NCBI GenBank assembly: GCA_034387635.1
Contig: JAOANU010000006.1
Coordinates: 124,001-188,000 of the forward strand
DNA from: Rhodosporidiobolus odoratus
Taxonomy: Eukaryota > Basidiomycota > Microbotryomycetes > Sporidiobolales > Sporidiobolaceae
Reading direction: 5' to 3'
DNA length: 64,000 bases
The position numbers and the translations under genes are program-made. The notes below the pieces were generated by a model that searched no databases, had not been told where the DNA came from, and was given only the letters and a program-made list of their open reading frames with translations. The first letter of the stretch is position 1. Every line of letters starts with the position of its first letter. Below, piece by piece: positions 11,594-22,269 of the stretch.

Positions 11594-14075
11594 CTATCGG
11601 GTCGAGAGCGCTTTGTAGTAGACCTGTAGGGGCGAGGGACGGTCAGTGTTAGCCGAAAGGAAGACTGAGAAGGATACACGCACGATAGTGACAAACTGCA
11701 GATCCACAGAGGGCACGAAGTGAAGGAAAAGGTGCAAAGTCAGTAGACGGAAAAGATCGCGAGGCGGGATGTCAAGAATCGATCAACGCACCTTCCTCTT
11801 ATACCTAGTCGTCACCCCCACGCTCAAGAACCCACCCTTGATCGGACTCGCCGCCAAATGATTGATAACCGAATGATCCGGTTTCGGCAAAATGGAGTTA
11901 TCGTCCCCACTCCCCTGCGTCACATACGCTGCATGATTCAACGGACCCTTCTCCAATTGAGCGGGTAACGAGGGAGGAGGAACCGCCGCTGAGAAGGGCG
12001 GTGGAGGGAGTTCAGGATAGGGGGTCGAAGAGGTTGGTCCACCGGGGTATTTGGCGTAGAAGTCGGCTTCGATTTGGTCTCGCTGGGCTTCCCAATCTCC
12101 CCATTGTACAAGCTCGGGAGGGATCTCTTGCGACCATGACGAGTCGTCTTCGCCCCATACGTCGGCACCTCCTCCGCCTGCTCCTCCTGCAGCGCCTGAC
12201 GCGTTTGGGTCTTCGTCCTCGAGGCCGTTCCCACTGAGACCGGGAACGGTGAAGGGCCAGAATAGACCGCCAAGACCGGGCTGCGCCCCGCCAGGTCCGA
12301 AAGGCGAGAGGTGCTGCTGGGCTTTGCTGGGGGTCGTGCTGACTTGCGTCGCGGCAGGAGCGGAAGTAGAAGGCGGCAGGATGAGCGAGGGGCTCGGGCT
12401 AACTTGTAGGTAGTTGATCAGGTTGCCGTCCGCGTCGGTGGCGACGGGAAGGTGTTTCGACGCCTTCCATTCGTTGTCGACGATGAACTTGAGACGGTGA
12501 GGACCGGGAGGAAGGGAGATGAGGCAGGAGAAGTCGGAGGGGCTGTTCACAGAACGCGCAAGTGACGGTGAGTAGGCACAAAGATGGAAAGGCAAGTAAG
12601 ATGAGAGGAAGAATGGCCTACTCGGTCTTCCTCAACTCAATCTTAGTTTTCCACCCTTTCGCAAACGTTCCCGTCACAAACACCTCTCTCGGCCCTCTCG
12701 CCTTTCCGTCCTTTGCCTTGGCCGCCTCAACCTGCCCATCCTCGCCCTTCCACTTGATCAGGGTCGGGACGCCCTCAGCGCCTGCTCCTAAATCTACCGC
12801 TGCCGCGAGGAGGTTCTGCGCAATAGTCTGGGAGGGAACAGCGAGGAGGGGTATGGGAATCGCAGCGACAGGTGCGTTGAGGACGGCGGGAGGGAGGAGG
12901 ACCGTCGGTGAAGGGACAGTCGGGGTAGAGCCTTGAGAAGCACAGGGAGAGGCGATAACCGAGGTGCCGGAGGGGATGTGGTCCGGTGCGAGAGGGAGGG
13001 CGGAAGCGGGAACGGCGGGAGCGTGGACGGTATCGCTTGGTGCGGTAAAAGGCGGAGAAGGGGACGCAGTATGGGGAGGAAGGAGGGACGAGGTCGGGAC
13101 TGAAGCAGGAATGGGGGAAAAAGCCGCGGTAGAGGTGGATTGTGAAGGGGCAAAGATGGAGCTGGCAGCACCAGCGAAGGAAGTTTGCGGCGTAATAACG
13201 GCCCGCACCCCGTCGGGCAATCCAGCGCCGTCTACCTTTGCACCCTGTGACAGAGTCGCGACCAAGTCCCCGCTCGGCACCTTGCTCGTCGCCCCCAGCT
13301 CGCCAGCCAGGCCGTGCGTCCCCTGTGTCGGGGTGAAGCTGCCAGCCGCTGTCGACCCGGACCCGAGACCTGCACCTTGGAATTTCGCCGGAGTGGCATT
13401 CCCTGATCCGAATGGTGACCCTTCCGGAAAGCCTTCCGTCTTCGGGCTCCCCACGATGGGCATCGTATCCGTACTCATCATGACGGCGCTCGTCAACCGC
13501 GGCGCAGTCGAGAAACCCGGATGAGTCGTGTCATCCGGGTCCATCGGCATCGCGCTCGCCCCAATCGCGCCCATCCCTGCGTTGGTCAAGCTTCCGTCTC
13601 TGCCTCCAGCTGCTCCTCCTGCCGGTGTACGAGCAGACGATCTCCCTCCTGCAAGAGCGCCCGGAATCGCCATGGCTACCGGCTTGCTCTTGACCACGGT
13701 CGCTGGCAACGTTGGCAAGTTGGACAAGGCTGCCGAGTCCTCATCCCGCCGGGGTCCATAGACGACATGTTCGGCCTTGCCCTGCAACGCCCCTCGCAAG
13801 CTCCCGACTGCCGCGCCATCCTCGGGTGGGTCGGGGTCGAGTTCCTCGTCGACGACGGGTGGGCGTTCCAAGGTTTTTCGCCGCAGGCTCGAGTTGGTGG
13901 AGCGGAGAGGTGGGGCAATGACGTCTGGCATGTCGATGGACTTTTTGCGACGAGTGCCGGCGGTGGGACGTTCGCCGACGATGGAGGAGTTGCGGGAGCG
14001 GGTGGGGTGGTTGGATTGGCGAGAGGAGCGGGAAGGGGTGGAGGTGCCCGCTTGCGAGGAGGCGTTGTTGCCCAT
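11594..14075 (-). CDS. GAL83: SNF1/AMPK complex beta subunit (Sip/Gal83 type)
   Basis: Scaffold subunit of the AMP-activated/SNF1 kinase, which adapts metabolism to glucose limitation. Four exons (14075-12622, 12542-11792, 11695-11684, 11623-11594) give 748 aa. The start at 14075 gives MGNNASS, a good N-myristoylation signal (Gly2, Ser6) as in known beta subunits, and is preferred over the longer upstream frame. About 440 disordered residues follow. A glycogen-binding CBM48 domain spans roughly residues 455-530 (LIKWKGEDG, VFVTGTFAKGWK, SLPPGPHRLKFIVDNEWK). A C-terminal ASC domain (IPPELVQW, NHAAYV, SVINHLAASPI, SVGVTTRYKRK) is completed by a 12-nt microexon coding FVTI and a final exon VYYKALSTR. 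The long N-terminus is unusual compared with animal beta subunits. The symbol is by family; orthology to GAL83 versus SIP1/SIP2 is not resolvable. Confidence 0.93.
11684..11695 (-). other. 12-nt internal microexon of the AMPK beta gene
   Basis: The segment coding FVTI is bounded by CTGCAG before and GTGCGT after. Joining RYKRK + FVTI + VYYKAL restores the strand-forming end of the ASC domain (compare RYK-K-YVT--LYKP in known beta subunits). The introns on either side are 96 nt and 60 nt. Confidence 0.85.
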
Positions 14076-14665
14076 TGTCTCTATACTGCTTGCTGCTGTC
14101 AAGGGAGAGCCAGGGAGGTGAGCAGAGAAGATGAGCGTGACGAGAGGAGAGGGCTGAGGATTGACGACGAGAGGAGGGGAAGTGATGTCCGTCGGGGCAA
14201 GGCAGCGCACCTTGTTATCCTCGTATGTAAGCCCTGCTGCGTTTAGCGATGCCCAGTCTTCTGGAGTCAAGTGAGGGTGTATGCTGGGAGACTTCGCCCT
14301 ACGAGATGAAGGGGAAGTCGAAGAGGAGAGCGGAGCTGGGCGAGGTGTTGACGCGGAGGGGTAGAGATGCCAAGGCTCGCAATGACCTCTCGAGCGGATC
14401 AGCAGTTAGAACAAGCAGGTCGTGCGACGGGACGGAGAGCCAAGTGGGAGTGGGATCGGAAATGAACGCGGACGGGAAACTCGCATTACATCGACTGCTC
14501 TGGAACGTGTCGGTGACCGTGTAGAGTGATCGATAATGCTATCGGTCAATTACTAGCTCTGGAGTGACTAGCTGGTATTGTTGAGACGCGGTTGCTCCGT
14601 CGTTTCGGCTCGTCTCCGTTTCCTACATATTTTCCCGATTCTCTGCTTCCATCTAGTATAGCAAG
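14076..14665. promoter_or_regulatory. Divergent promoter region, AMPK beta / DUF7137 gene
   Basis: 590 bp between the two ATGs. The minus-strand frame of AMPK beta stays open about 195 bp upstream of the chosen start, but these residues resemble nothing known and would bury the myristoylation signal, so I treat them as 5' UTR. Confidence 0.4.
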
Positions 14666-15837
14666 ATGCGGCTCATCTACTCACTCGTGGCAGCCGCAGT
14701 CACACTGGCCCACGCTCAACTCCTCCTACCCGATCACTCGGCACTCCAGCAGCTTCAGCAACTCGACCTCGACCAACAACCTCAGCCTACACCGACACAA
14801 CTACCCCAAGCAGGGGAGCAACCGCATCACGAGCTGGAAAAGAGGCAACAGACCTCCGCCAGCAGCCAGCAATCTAGCTCGGGCGTGTCGATACCAAACA
14901 CGGCACCGTACGTTCCCCCCTCTCTTCCCGTTCCTCCTTCCTCTGTACACGCTTGCATGCAGCCCAAAGCTTCTCCGCACCTTCCGCATCGTCTCTGGGT
15001 CCTGCCACGCCCATGCTGTGTCGCCTCGGGACGCCATCACATGCCGACCTATTCCCACTGACCCCTTCCTTTCTGCTTCTCCTCTTGTGCAGAGCTGGCG
15101 GCCTCACCTACCTCACTCCCGCCGCAACCGCCGCAGCCTCGTACTACAAGATTGCTTCGGGCAACCCTCTCACGTTTGGGTGGAACTATACCAGCCTCTA
15201 GTCCGTCTCTTTGCCTTCCCCCTTTTCTTCCTTTCTTCCCACACCTCGCTGCTGACGTCCATACTCACCCTCGCTTCGCGCTTCAACAGCTCGACTCCTA
15301 CTAGCTTGACATTTGAAGCACGATGCTCAGCAAATGGCAATACGTATCCGGTAGCTACCGTCGCTGGCAGTGCGACGAGCCTGGTCTGGGACCCCTGGGC
15401 GTATGTTTCTACCCTTGCCCCTCCGCCGCTCGTAGGCCCATAGGCTCACGCTCGTACCACGGCTTCATCTGTGCAGCTACGCTCAATCCGGGAACGCTGT
15501 CCCCTTCGCTCAAGCCTCCTACACCCTCCGAGTCTACGACGAGCGTGGACCAGACGCGACCGCCCAAGCCGGCCTTTTCAACGGCGCCAACAGCATCGTG
15601 AACTTTGCAATGTACAGTCCAGCGAGCTACACCAGTCTTTCAGACGGTGCGCTTCTTTCGTCTTTTCCGCCGGCCGAACCCCAGCTAATTCAGGATTGTT
15701 GTGCAGGATGGAGCTGCGCCGGCTGTTCAGCTGCGACATCTCTGATCGCATCGTATCTCTCCCACCCCGCCCTCGTCGCCCTTCCCGTCACCCTCGCTCT
15801 CGTCCTCATCGGAGGAGCAGGCGTTCTGGGGCGATGA
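14666..15837 (+). CDS. Secreted or surface-anchored DUF7137 protein
   Basis: Fungal cell-surface protein of unknown function. Five exons. Residues 1-18 (MRLIYSLVAAAVTLAHAQ) form a signal peptide. A Gln/Pro-rich stretch ends in LEKRQQ, a possible Kex2 site. The conserved DUF7137 domain follows: GGLTYLTPAATAAASYYKI, LTFGWNYTSL, FEARCSANGNTY, YTLRVYDERGPDATAQAGLF, FAMYSPASYTSL and GWSCAGC. The C-terminus is hydrophobic (ALPVTLALVLIGGAGVLGR), either a GPI-anchor signal or a membrane span with almost no tail. Intron donors at about 14909, 15201, 15400 and 15645 all keep phase; the one at 15201 is GTCCGT. The domain match is from memory of the family's conserved strings and is strong. Confidence 0.85.
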
Positions 15838-16607
15838 GACGTCGACACCACCTTCTTCCCGACTCTTCCGCCTTTCCACTTGCCCCATTTTCTCTCCTAT
15901 CGCTTCCTCCACTACACTATAGTCCTCTGTGACTGCCCTCCCGCACGCTTTTACGACCTCTCCCGTCACGCGGCTCGCACCGCTTCCTGCCTTGTCCCCT
16001 TTTCCCGGGCGCCAACAGGCACTTCCCACTTCCCCGTCCAGCTCATCACGACAATCACACAGCAATAGCAACAGACACTCGCACCCTACTCTCCTGTGAC
16101 AAACCCATACCTGCACCTTCTTCCCCTGCCCCCCATCCTTGTTTCACCTGTTTCTCGTACGCATAGACTCCCACTTCTCCTTGCCTTCGCTGTTTCTTTC
16201 GTCGTCGTTTCCGCCTCTCCATACTTGTAGTGCCCTTTTCCACCTTTTTTCTGCTCTCTCTTCTTCTCTCCCCGGAAGGAGATTGGCGTTAGTGAGTGGC
16301 TCAGCGGAGGGAGGCTGTAGCTTCCCCGGTCTTCGCTCCCGCCCTGTTGAAGCTGCCTTTTCTCCTCTTGGAATCGCTACGTGCCACAAAGAAAGCTTGT
16401 GACCGCCTGAACCACCCGAGAAAGTCGAAGCAGGCAGCGAAGAACGAAATGTCGCAGCCTTGCTGGATGAACCCGCTCGGCTCGGGTCGCATTGCTTGAG
16501 GGTAGCGGAAACGTGAGCTAATCGCAAAGCACAGCTAAAAACCCACAACGTACACCCTTTTTCTCGTCCTTCCCTCCTCGTCAGCCAGTTGCGTTCTTTT
16601 CTTCCAT
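15838..16607. other. Convergent 3' region between the DUF7137 gene and the EEP pseudogene
   Basis: 770 bp, pyrimidine-rich on the plus strand, with only low-complexity open frames. Nothing recognisable. Confidence 0.45.
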
Positions 16608-18216
16608 TCAAGCCGCCACTTCTAGAAACGTCGCAGTGACAAGTCTATGGTCGCTGACGAGCATCGCGTCCTCCTTTTGCTCGCCCACTCTGCCTCCATC
16701 AAGGTCTTCGAAGAAGTTGGGAACGACGCTAGCGGGAGACTCTCCAGCGAGTTTGAGCGCGCAGGGCTTCGCTCGAGTTCTCGTTGCTAGTCGAGCCAAC
16801 GGAGGTGTCGTTGCTGAGAGTGTAACGCACTGGGGCAGGAGGGGATTCGCTGGGAGGGACAAAAGCGTCGTTTGAAAAGGGGAAGATGAAGCTTGAAGTC
16901 GATGATCTTGGGGACGTCGGCGGGGAGGAAGTCGGTGAAGGTGTTCAGGGGACCGAAGCGTCTGTCGAGCAAGTAGAGGGGTAAGAAGCCGGTGTCAGGC
17001 ATGCGAAGAGAAGTTGACCGAGGCAAGGGGAGGTCGAAGAGCGGCAGAACCGGAAGGAAAACAGCTGACCCGCTCATCGCTCCGGGTCCTTCCATCTACG
17101 TTCCCCTTCCGGCACATTCATGCCTTGCATCCGAAAAGGCCGCCCCTTCGCTCTGCTCGCCCCCGTACTTTCCGCCAGTGAGTACCTGATACCCCTTCTC
17201 CTCCGCCACCGAGTTCAAGTCTCCAAGCGACACCATAAGCGGGTCTTTCTCTCCCGCCTTACGGTTGGACAGCAAGATCTTCTGTTCGAGCTTGTCCAGG
17301 ATCAGCTCGGCGCTCTTGTCCCTCGCCAGAATGCCAAGGTGATCCCAGTGTGTATTGACCACGACGATCTCATGCCCTTCTTTGTCGAAAGGGGCCTGCT
17401 TATCGTGCAGATGGTTGACGGTAGCCATACGAGTCTGATGTACCAGCCCCTCGAACCTGGGATGGCGGGAGTTGGAGAGAGCCAGAAATGAGAGGAGCTG
17501 AGCAGGGTCAAGCGGGATCTGCAGCAATTCGAGACCGGTGAGGTTTAAGGTAAATGTGATGTGAAAATGTGGGAGGGCATACTTGCGGAAGAAGATGGGC
17601 ACAACTTTGCCGGCTTTTCTGCCGTCGTTGCGAAACCGGGAAAGAGAAGGAAAAAAAAGTTAGTCCTTCGGTTGCAGCTGGAGGGAGCAGAAGAACGGCA
17701 TCGCCACTCACCGACACCGACATAGTCCCACTCGTCTCCCATGAGCACCACAAGATCCCTCAACTGATTGTTGAGCACCTCCTGGAAGCCCACCACATCC
17801 AATCCACTCCACAGCACCTGATCAACCAGTTTCTCCCTCCTCTCCGTCCACGGTCGTTCTCTCCACTTCTGACTCCCTTTGCTCTTTTCCTTCCCAAGCG
17901 TCGAGACCGAATCGGCGAGTTGTTTGAGCGGAAAGAGGACGGGATGAGCGGCTTCGGCGTCCATACGAACGTTGCAGGACCCGAAGCGGAGTGTGCGCGG
18001 AGGAGGGGAGGCCATCAGGGTTCTTGTATAGTACTCTGAGTGAGCTTGAAAGCGTAGAGAAGGTGGACCAAGCCAGGCGAGGGTGGCTAGAACAGCGAGA
18101 AATGGCAGGAGGAGTGACGGGACGAGAAGACGCAAGGGCAAGACAGAGAGAGTGCGGGCAGAGCTATGGGCCTTCGAGGGAGAAACACTGGTAGTCTCTG
18201 CGTCTGTAGTAGCCAT
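16608..18216 (-). pseudogene. Inverted, frameshifted copy of the EEP family gene
   Basis: Paralog of the gene at 9349-10963 in opposite orientation. Exon 1 (18216 to about 17712) is about 95 percent identical at protein level by eye (9 changes in roughly 168 residues) and intron 1 is also nearly identical. Several lesions break it. At about 17628-17633, 7 nt are missing exactly at the intron-1 acceptor (copy 1 reads cgcaggacgcaatgacgg, this copy cgcaacgacgg), removing the AG and shifting the frame. At about 17437-17443 there is a 4-nt deletion next to the strand after the SSHFWLSPTP segment. At about 16888-16896 a 7-nt insertion follows KIIDF. Downstream parts still read VNTHWDH, SLGDLNS and SDHRLV in different frames and are only about 80 percent identical. 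Intron 2 is unrelated to that of copy 1. A rescued product by alternative splicing looks very unlikely. Confidence 0.9.
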
Positions 18217-18757
18217 CAGAGTGACGTGTGAGACCGTGAGAATGGTCAGGATGACTCCGAGTCTCCCCTTGCCTATTCTCGCTTGTGACATACACTACAA
18301 TGCTGCCTGGTGATGCTACAGAAGTAGTATATGGATGCTTTCCTCTCTCGGTGCGTGTTACTCCTAAGGCTATCCGCGCCGTAATCGTTGACCTCTTTCT
18401 CCTCCCATGCTCAGTGATGGGAATACATGCGTCGTTCCCGCAGCGGTAACGAGCGCAAGCTATGTGGAGACACCCGGAACCTTCGCTACCCTGCGTGCGT
18501 CCGCTTGCGGCTCGACCGTCGCATTCTTCAAGCCTTTCCCACCCGAAAGCACTCCTTTCTGCGGACCAGCCGCGATATTGCACCGCGCGCTCCGAAGATG
18601 GCTCAACACGCTCATGATAGTCAGACGCATCTCGTCAGCATCTAGCGATCTACGGCGTGCCATTCAGCTGCCGGCAGCCTTGTTCGAAAACTTTTGCAAC
18701 GGTACTAACTCCGTCTCTTCCTCTGCACTTTCCGACTACATACGTTAGCCAGTCCAC

Positions 18758-20242
18758 ATGTCGCACTCACAGCAGCAGCAGTACCCTCACAGTCTGGGAG
18801 ACAACCACCACTGGTCCATCCTCAGCACCACCGGCGCCGCGATCCTTTCCCAGATCCTGCTTCGCCGCACGCTCGAACGTGAACCCGGCAAGGCCATCGT
18901 AGCTCTGGGGCCGGCAGCTATAGGCGATTTGCTCCCAACGTACAGGCGCGACATGCGACCCGAGACGGAGGCATACAGCGAGACGGTGGAACAAGCAGAA
19001 TTCTTCGCCAAATATGTCTTCTTCCAAAAAGACGGCGCGGTTCGTTCCTTCTCTTCCTTTCGCTTTGGGACAGCCTGCGTCGTACTCTGGCTCCTTGTCA
19101 CATTACAGCCGGTATACCTCGCTGTCTGTACAGAAGAAGGACGCCACGGCCATCTTCGGGAGGATACTCTCGCTTTGCTCGGCCGCTTCAGGAACATTCT
19201 CGTACAGTGGCAGGGGGCCGGAGGGCTGCGTAATCACACTGTAGCGAGGGCGATAGCGCATGCGGGGTATCCTCCCGAGACGCCTCAAGCAGACAGGGAC
19301 TCTGAAATGGTTCAAGCAGGCTACCTCCCGGCACCGCGTACTTGTTCAATTGTGGGCTTCCCTTAAACGACGCAAGTCTGCGGTAAGCCACTGCTGGTTC
19401 TGCCTACCAGATGTGCAACTGACCCACTGGCAGCAGAACTCAGTCCTGCGCATTCTTGTCCCGTCTCACCGGAGCCGACGTCGTTCTACATGACCAACAT
19501 CATCACCACCTCCTCGACCTCACCCGATCACTTAGCCCTGACCTCTGGCTTGGTGGCCAGAATCCTCGTCACCTTCCTCTCTCGCGCCCGCAAGTGGGTA
19601 TGGTCAAGACCGGTGAGGACAACCAGCGGATCTTCCTTAAGACTCCGACCGCGGCAATCCTCCTCCTCGACCTCATGTCCACCGTAGCCTCAGTCGCCCC
19701 AAACGTCGCAGGGGTCGCATTTGAGCACGCTCATACGGGGGCTACCGAAGAGCGTGGCGTTCCCGACCAGGTGCTCAGGGATGGCCAAAAACTCGTTTCT
19801 GCCGTCATCTCGATTCACATACTCGTCCTGCTGCAGGAAGCGACAGCACTATGTTCTTCAGCCGAGCTCGTGACCTATGAGACCTTGAGGACGATTCTGA
19901 GGGAACGAGACGAGAGAAGGAGGTTTGAGCAGTTTGCACCACATTTCCGCCAGCATTCTTGGGGCTGGGCCTAGATGACTGCCAGTTTTGTCTACAGTCA
20001 GAAGGAGACGACATGGCATGTGGGGACAGATGGCGCACCTGAGAACGAGGCAGGTCTTGTTGAGTTCCTAACGGAATCGCTTGACCAGAACTTCGAGATG
20101 CTTGAACAAGCCTACGTATGTTCCCCCCTTTCTCTGCTCGCAGTTATGTAGGTACTGAACTTCCTTTTTGCTGGTACAGAACACTGCTCGGGGCTTGAGC
20201 CAGGTTAGAAGGATTGTCGAAGGAGAAGCGGGACGGCTATAA
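18758..20242 (+). pseudogene. Degenerate multi-exon gene of unknown family
   Basis: Coding-like blocks follow one another in different frames. Frame of 18758: MSHSQQQQYPHSLGDNHHW up to FFAKYVFFQKDGA, donor at 19040. After an acceptor at 19108 the protein-like block is RYTSLSVQKKDATAIFGRIL in another frame, ended by TAG at 19242. Next WFKQATSRHRVLVQLWASL with donor at 19383, then SFYMTNIITTSSTSPDHLAL in a third frame to about 19590. Then IFLKTPTAAILLLDLMSTVA and a helical region ending HFRQHSWGWA with TAG at 19972. After that stop the same frame continues as coding-like TASFVYSQKETTW, a phase-0 intron (20116-20179) and ends GEAGRL. I could not splice these into one frame. An upstream open frame from an ATG at 18407 (113 aa) could be a further exon. 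The family is not recognised; an undetected unusual splice pattern remains possible. Confidence 0.6.
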
Positions 20243-20357
20243 CTTTTCTGACAAAGCACAGATTTAAGGCACGTTCACCAGTACTTGCTTCCGGACCCGG
20301 GCAAAACTGTCAACGTACAAGATCCATTCTCAGTGGAGGGCGAACGACAGTTGAAAA

Positions 20358-21428
20358 ATGGCAACCAATTTCTCTTTTCGCAAGGTCAACTTCACCTCTT
20401 AACTTTTGCGCGCACCTGACAGGTCCGGCTGAGCATTGCTATTTCTCGCTATCAGAGTGGTGGACCGCCAATACTCGCCTTTGGGCTCCACGATGCCAGC
20501 GCGACGAGGTGAACGGCTCTGTCCGTTCCCGCTCAGGCCTCTTTCCCCTCCAGAGCTATGGCAGAGCTCCTGTCTTGACCGGTCAGCTTCAGTCTCGCAC
20601 CCTTGACCTTCCTTCTCGCCGCTTTAGAGCTACAGGCTGAGCCCTGCAGCCCGTCTCTTAATCGTCAAGCGACTTTCCCCTGCCGTCGCTTCTTATCCCA
20701 TGGCGGCGACAGTGAATCCGGACGAGCACGTCAACCCCGCCTCGGATGGGCTATCAAGTAGAGAGAGAGGGATGCTCATAGGGGCGGTCTGCGGTGCAGT
20801 AGCCATTCTGGGGGCCGCCGTGCTGGTCGGGCTCTGGAGAAGAAGACGAAATCAAGGTGCGTGTACTTCATGCTGCCGGACATCCCGCTACGGCTCTCGC
20901 TGACACGGTCCATCCTCCTCAGCCGCTTTCCATGCTCTCCCAGCCGATCGAGACTCCCGCACCTCCCTCGAAGCTGGTGCCGCCGTTCCCTGGCTCACAG
21001 CCAACTCGTCCACTCCTCGTCCTGCTTCTTTCACTCCCTCCGCCTCACCCGTATATCCACCCGCCTCGTCCTACCTCTCCCGACTGGACTATGACAGTCC
21101 ACATCCTTACTCGGATAACGTAGGCTTCCTGCCGTCGTCTTCACCTTTTCTTGCGCCGGAACCTCCTTCGCCAGGGTATTCTCCCGGGGTACCCTCAGGG
21201 CATACCAGAGGAGAGTCCAGCACGTCTGCGCCAAGACTTCCTCACGAAGAGATACCAGCAGCGTCAGGCAGTAGGCGCAACCCAGGGTTACCACTTGAGC
21301 CTGAGTCGTTGGCAAGATCGGAAGTCGGAGCGGAAGGGGATGAGCTGTCAAGGCCCACGATTCCGGCTCCTCCGCCATACAGCCCTAAGATGTTTGGAGT
21401 GGGTGTAGATCTGAGGAGGGGTGGATGA
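20358..21428 (+). CDS. Single-span membrane protein with PPxY-tailed cytosolic domain (cluster member 1)
   Basis: Unrecognised protein of 294 aa assembled from five phase-consistent exons: 20358-20384, 20423-20508, 20537-20581, 20636-20856, 20923-21428. A short ectodomain-like part (VRLSIAISRYQSGGPPILAFG) and linker precede a transmembrane segment (MLIGAVCGAVAILGAAVLVGL) followed by the stop-transfer WRRRRNQ. The 165-residue tail is Pro/Ser-rich and ends PAPPPYSPKMFGVGVDL, containing a PPxY motif near the C-terminus. No signal peptide is seen at the chosen start; an alternative upstream frame reads TVNVQDPFSVEGERQLKNG and may belong to a missed or decayed 5' exon. The next two genes share the layout of one membrane span, Arg/Lys stop-transfer and disordered tail with PPxY. 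PPxY motifs are ligands of WW domains, for example of Rsp5/Nedd4 ubiquitin ligases; a role in ubiquitin-dependent trafficking is inference. Confidence 0.65.
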
Positions 21429-21686
21429 AGGGTCGTTTGCGAGGTGGAGCGTCGGTGTCATGTATGTTTCCCCCCACCTTGTAGCACATTGAGGTCTTTT
21501 TGCCTGCATGCAAAACTGCTCTTATGTCTCGCGGCCAGTAAGATGTGCATTAACCATCACCACGCGGCGGAGCGGCGCAGCACATGTCGCATCTCTTGAA
21601 CAGCCTTGTCTTTCCTTTCCTTCATCCTTTCTGGGCCTTCCTCCTATCTCGCTTTCATACCGGGTACTTCCCATTGACCCTGATTG

Positions 21687-22176
21687 ATGCCTCGCCACCA
21701 GTGCTTTCGCCACCCACTCGTTCCCATCCTCAGCATCCTCTTGTCTCCCTTTCTTGTTGCCGCCTTCGATACTGGCGGCGAAGAACCATATGTCCTCGCG
21801 AGTAGTGAAAAGGGCATGAACGTCGGGATTGTAAGCGGAGCTGTAGCTCTGTTGGTACTGGTGATAGCATGTGTAATATGTAGCAAGCGACGCACGAGGC
21901 AAAGTGAGTCCTTTTTTCCTCGACGGCCCGCCCTCCTCTGACTTGGTTTCGACTGACCGCCTCGCCTCTGCGTCAGACTTTAGCTCCACGCAATCCGAGC
22001 AGCACGAGCTATCGCGTCGCTTGCCGGGAAATATCAGCAAGCGTCCTTTACTGTTCGCCAGCACTTCGCACTCGCCCTTTCCTCCGGCCACAGATTCCAT
22101 CCGGTCCCCTCCCTCAGCTCATCTCCGCCCACCCAGCTACAAGTCTACGCCGCATGCCGGTGAGCGCCGATTGTAA
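21687..22176 (+). CDS. Small single-span membrane protein with PPxY-type tail (cluster member 2)
   Basis: 138 aa from two exons (21687-21903 and 21977-22176, phase 1). A hydrophobic N-terminus (LVPILSILLSPFLVAAFD) looks like a signal peptide. It is followed by only about 20 extracellular residues, a membrane span (VGIVSGAVALLVLVIACVIC), the stop-transfer SKRRTRQ and a 65-residue tail containing RPPSYKSTP (PPSY fits PPxY). Compared with its neighbours it lacks any ectodomain, so it may be a naturally short form or a copy that lost its middle exons. Function unknown. Confidence 0.6.
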
Positions 22177-22269
22177 TCGGCAGGTTGGCGTCGTGGATAA
22201 CTCCTTTGGGCGATGCTCTGGCGGAGACTCTGAGCGGCGCTACCGGGACGCATCCACCTTCGAACTTTG

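Noticed and set aside
17545..18291. Treating the 248-codon minus-strand frame as a short functional EEP gene
   Set aside because: It is exon 1 plus intron 1 read-through of the pseudogene and lacks VNTHWDH, GDLNS and SDH catalytic parts.
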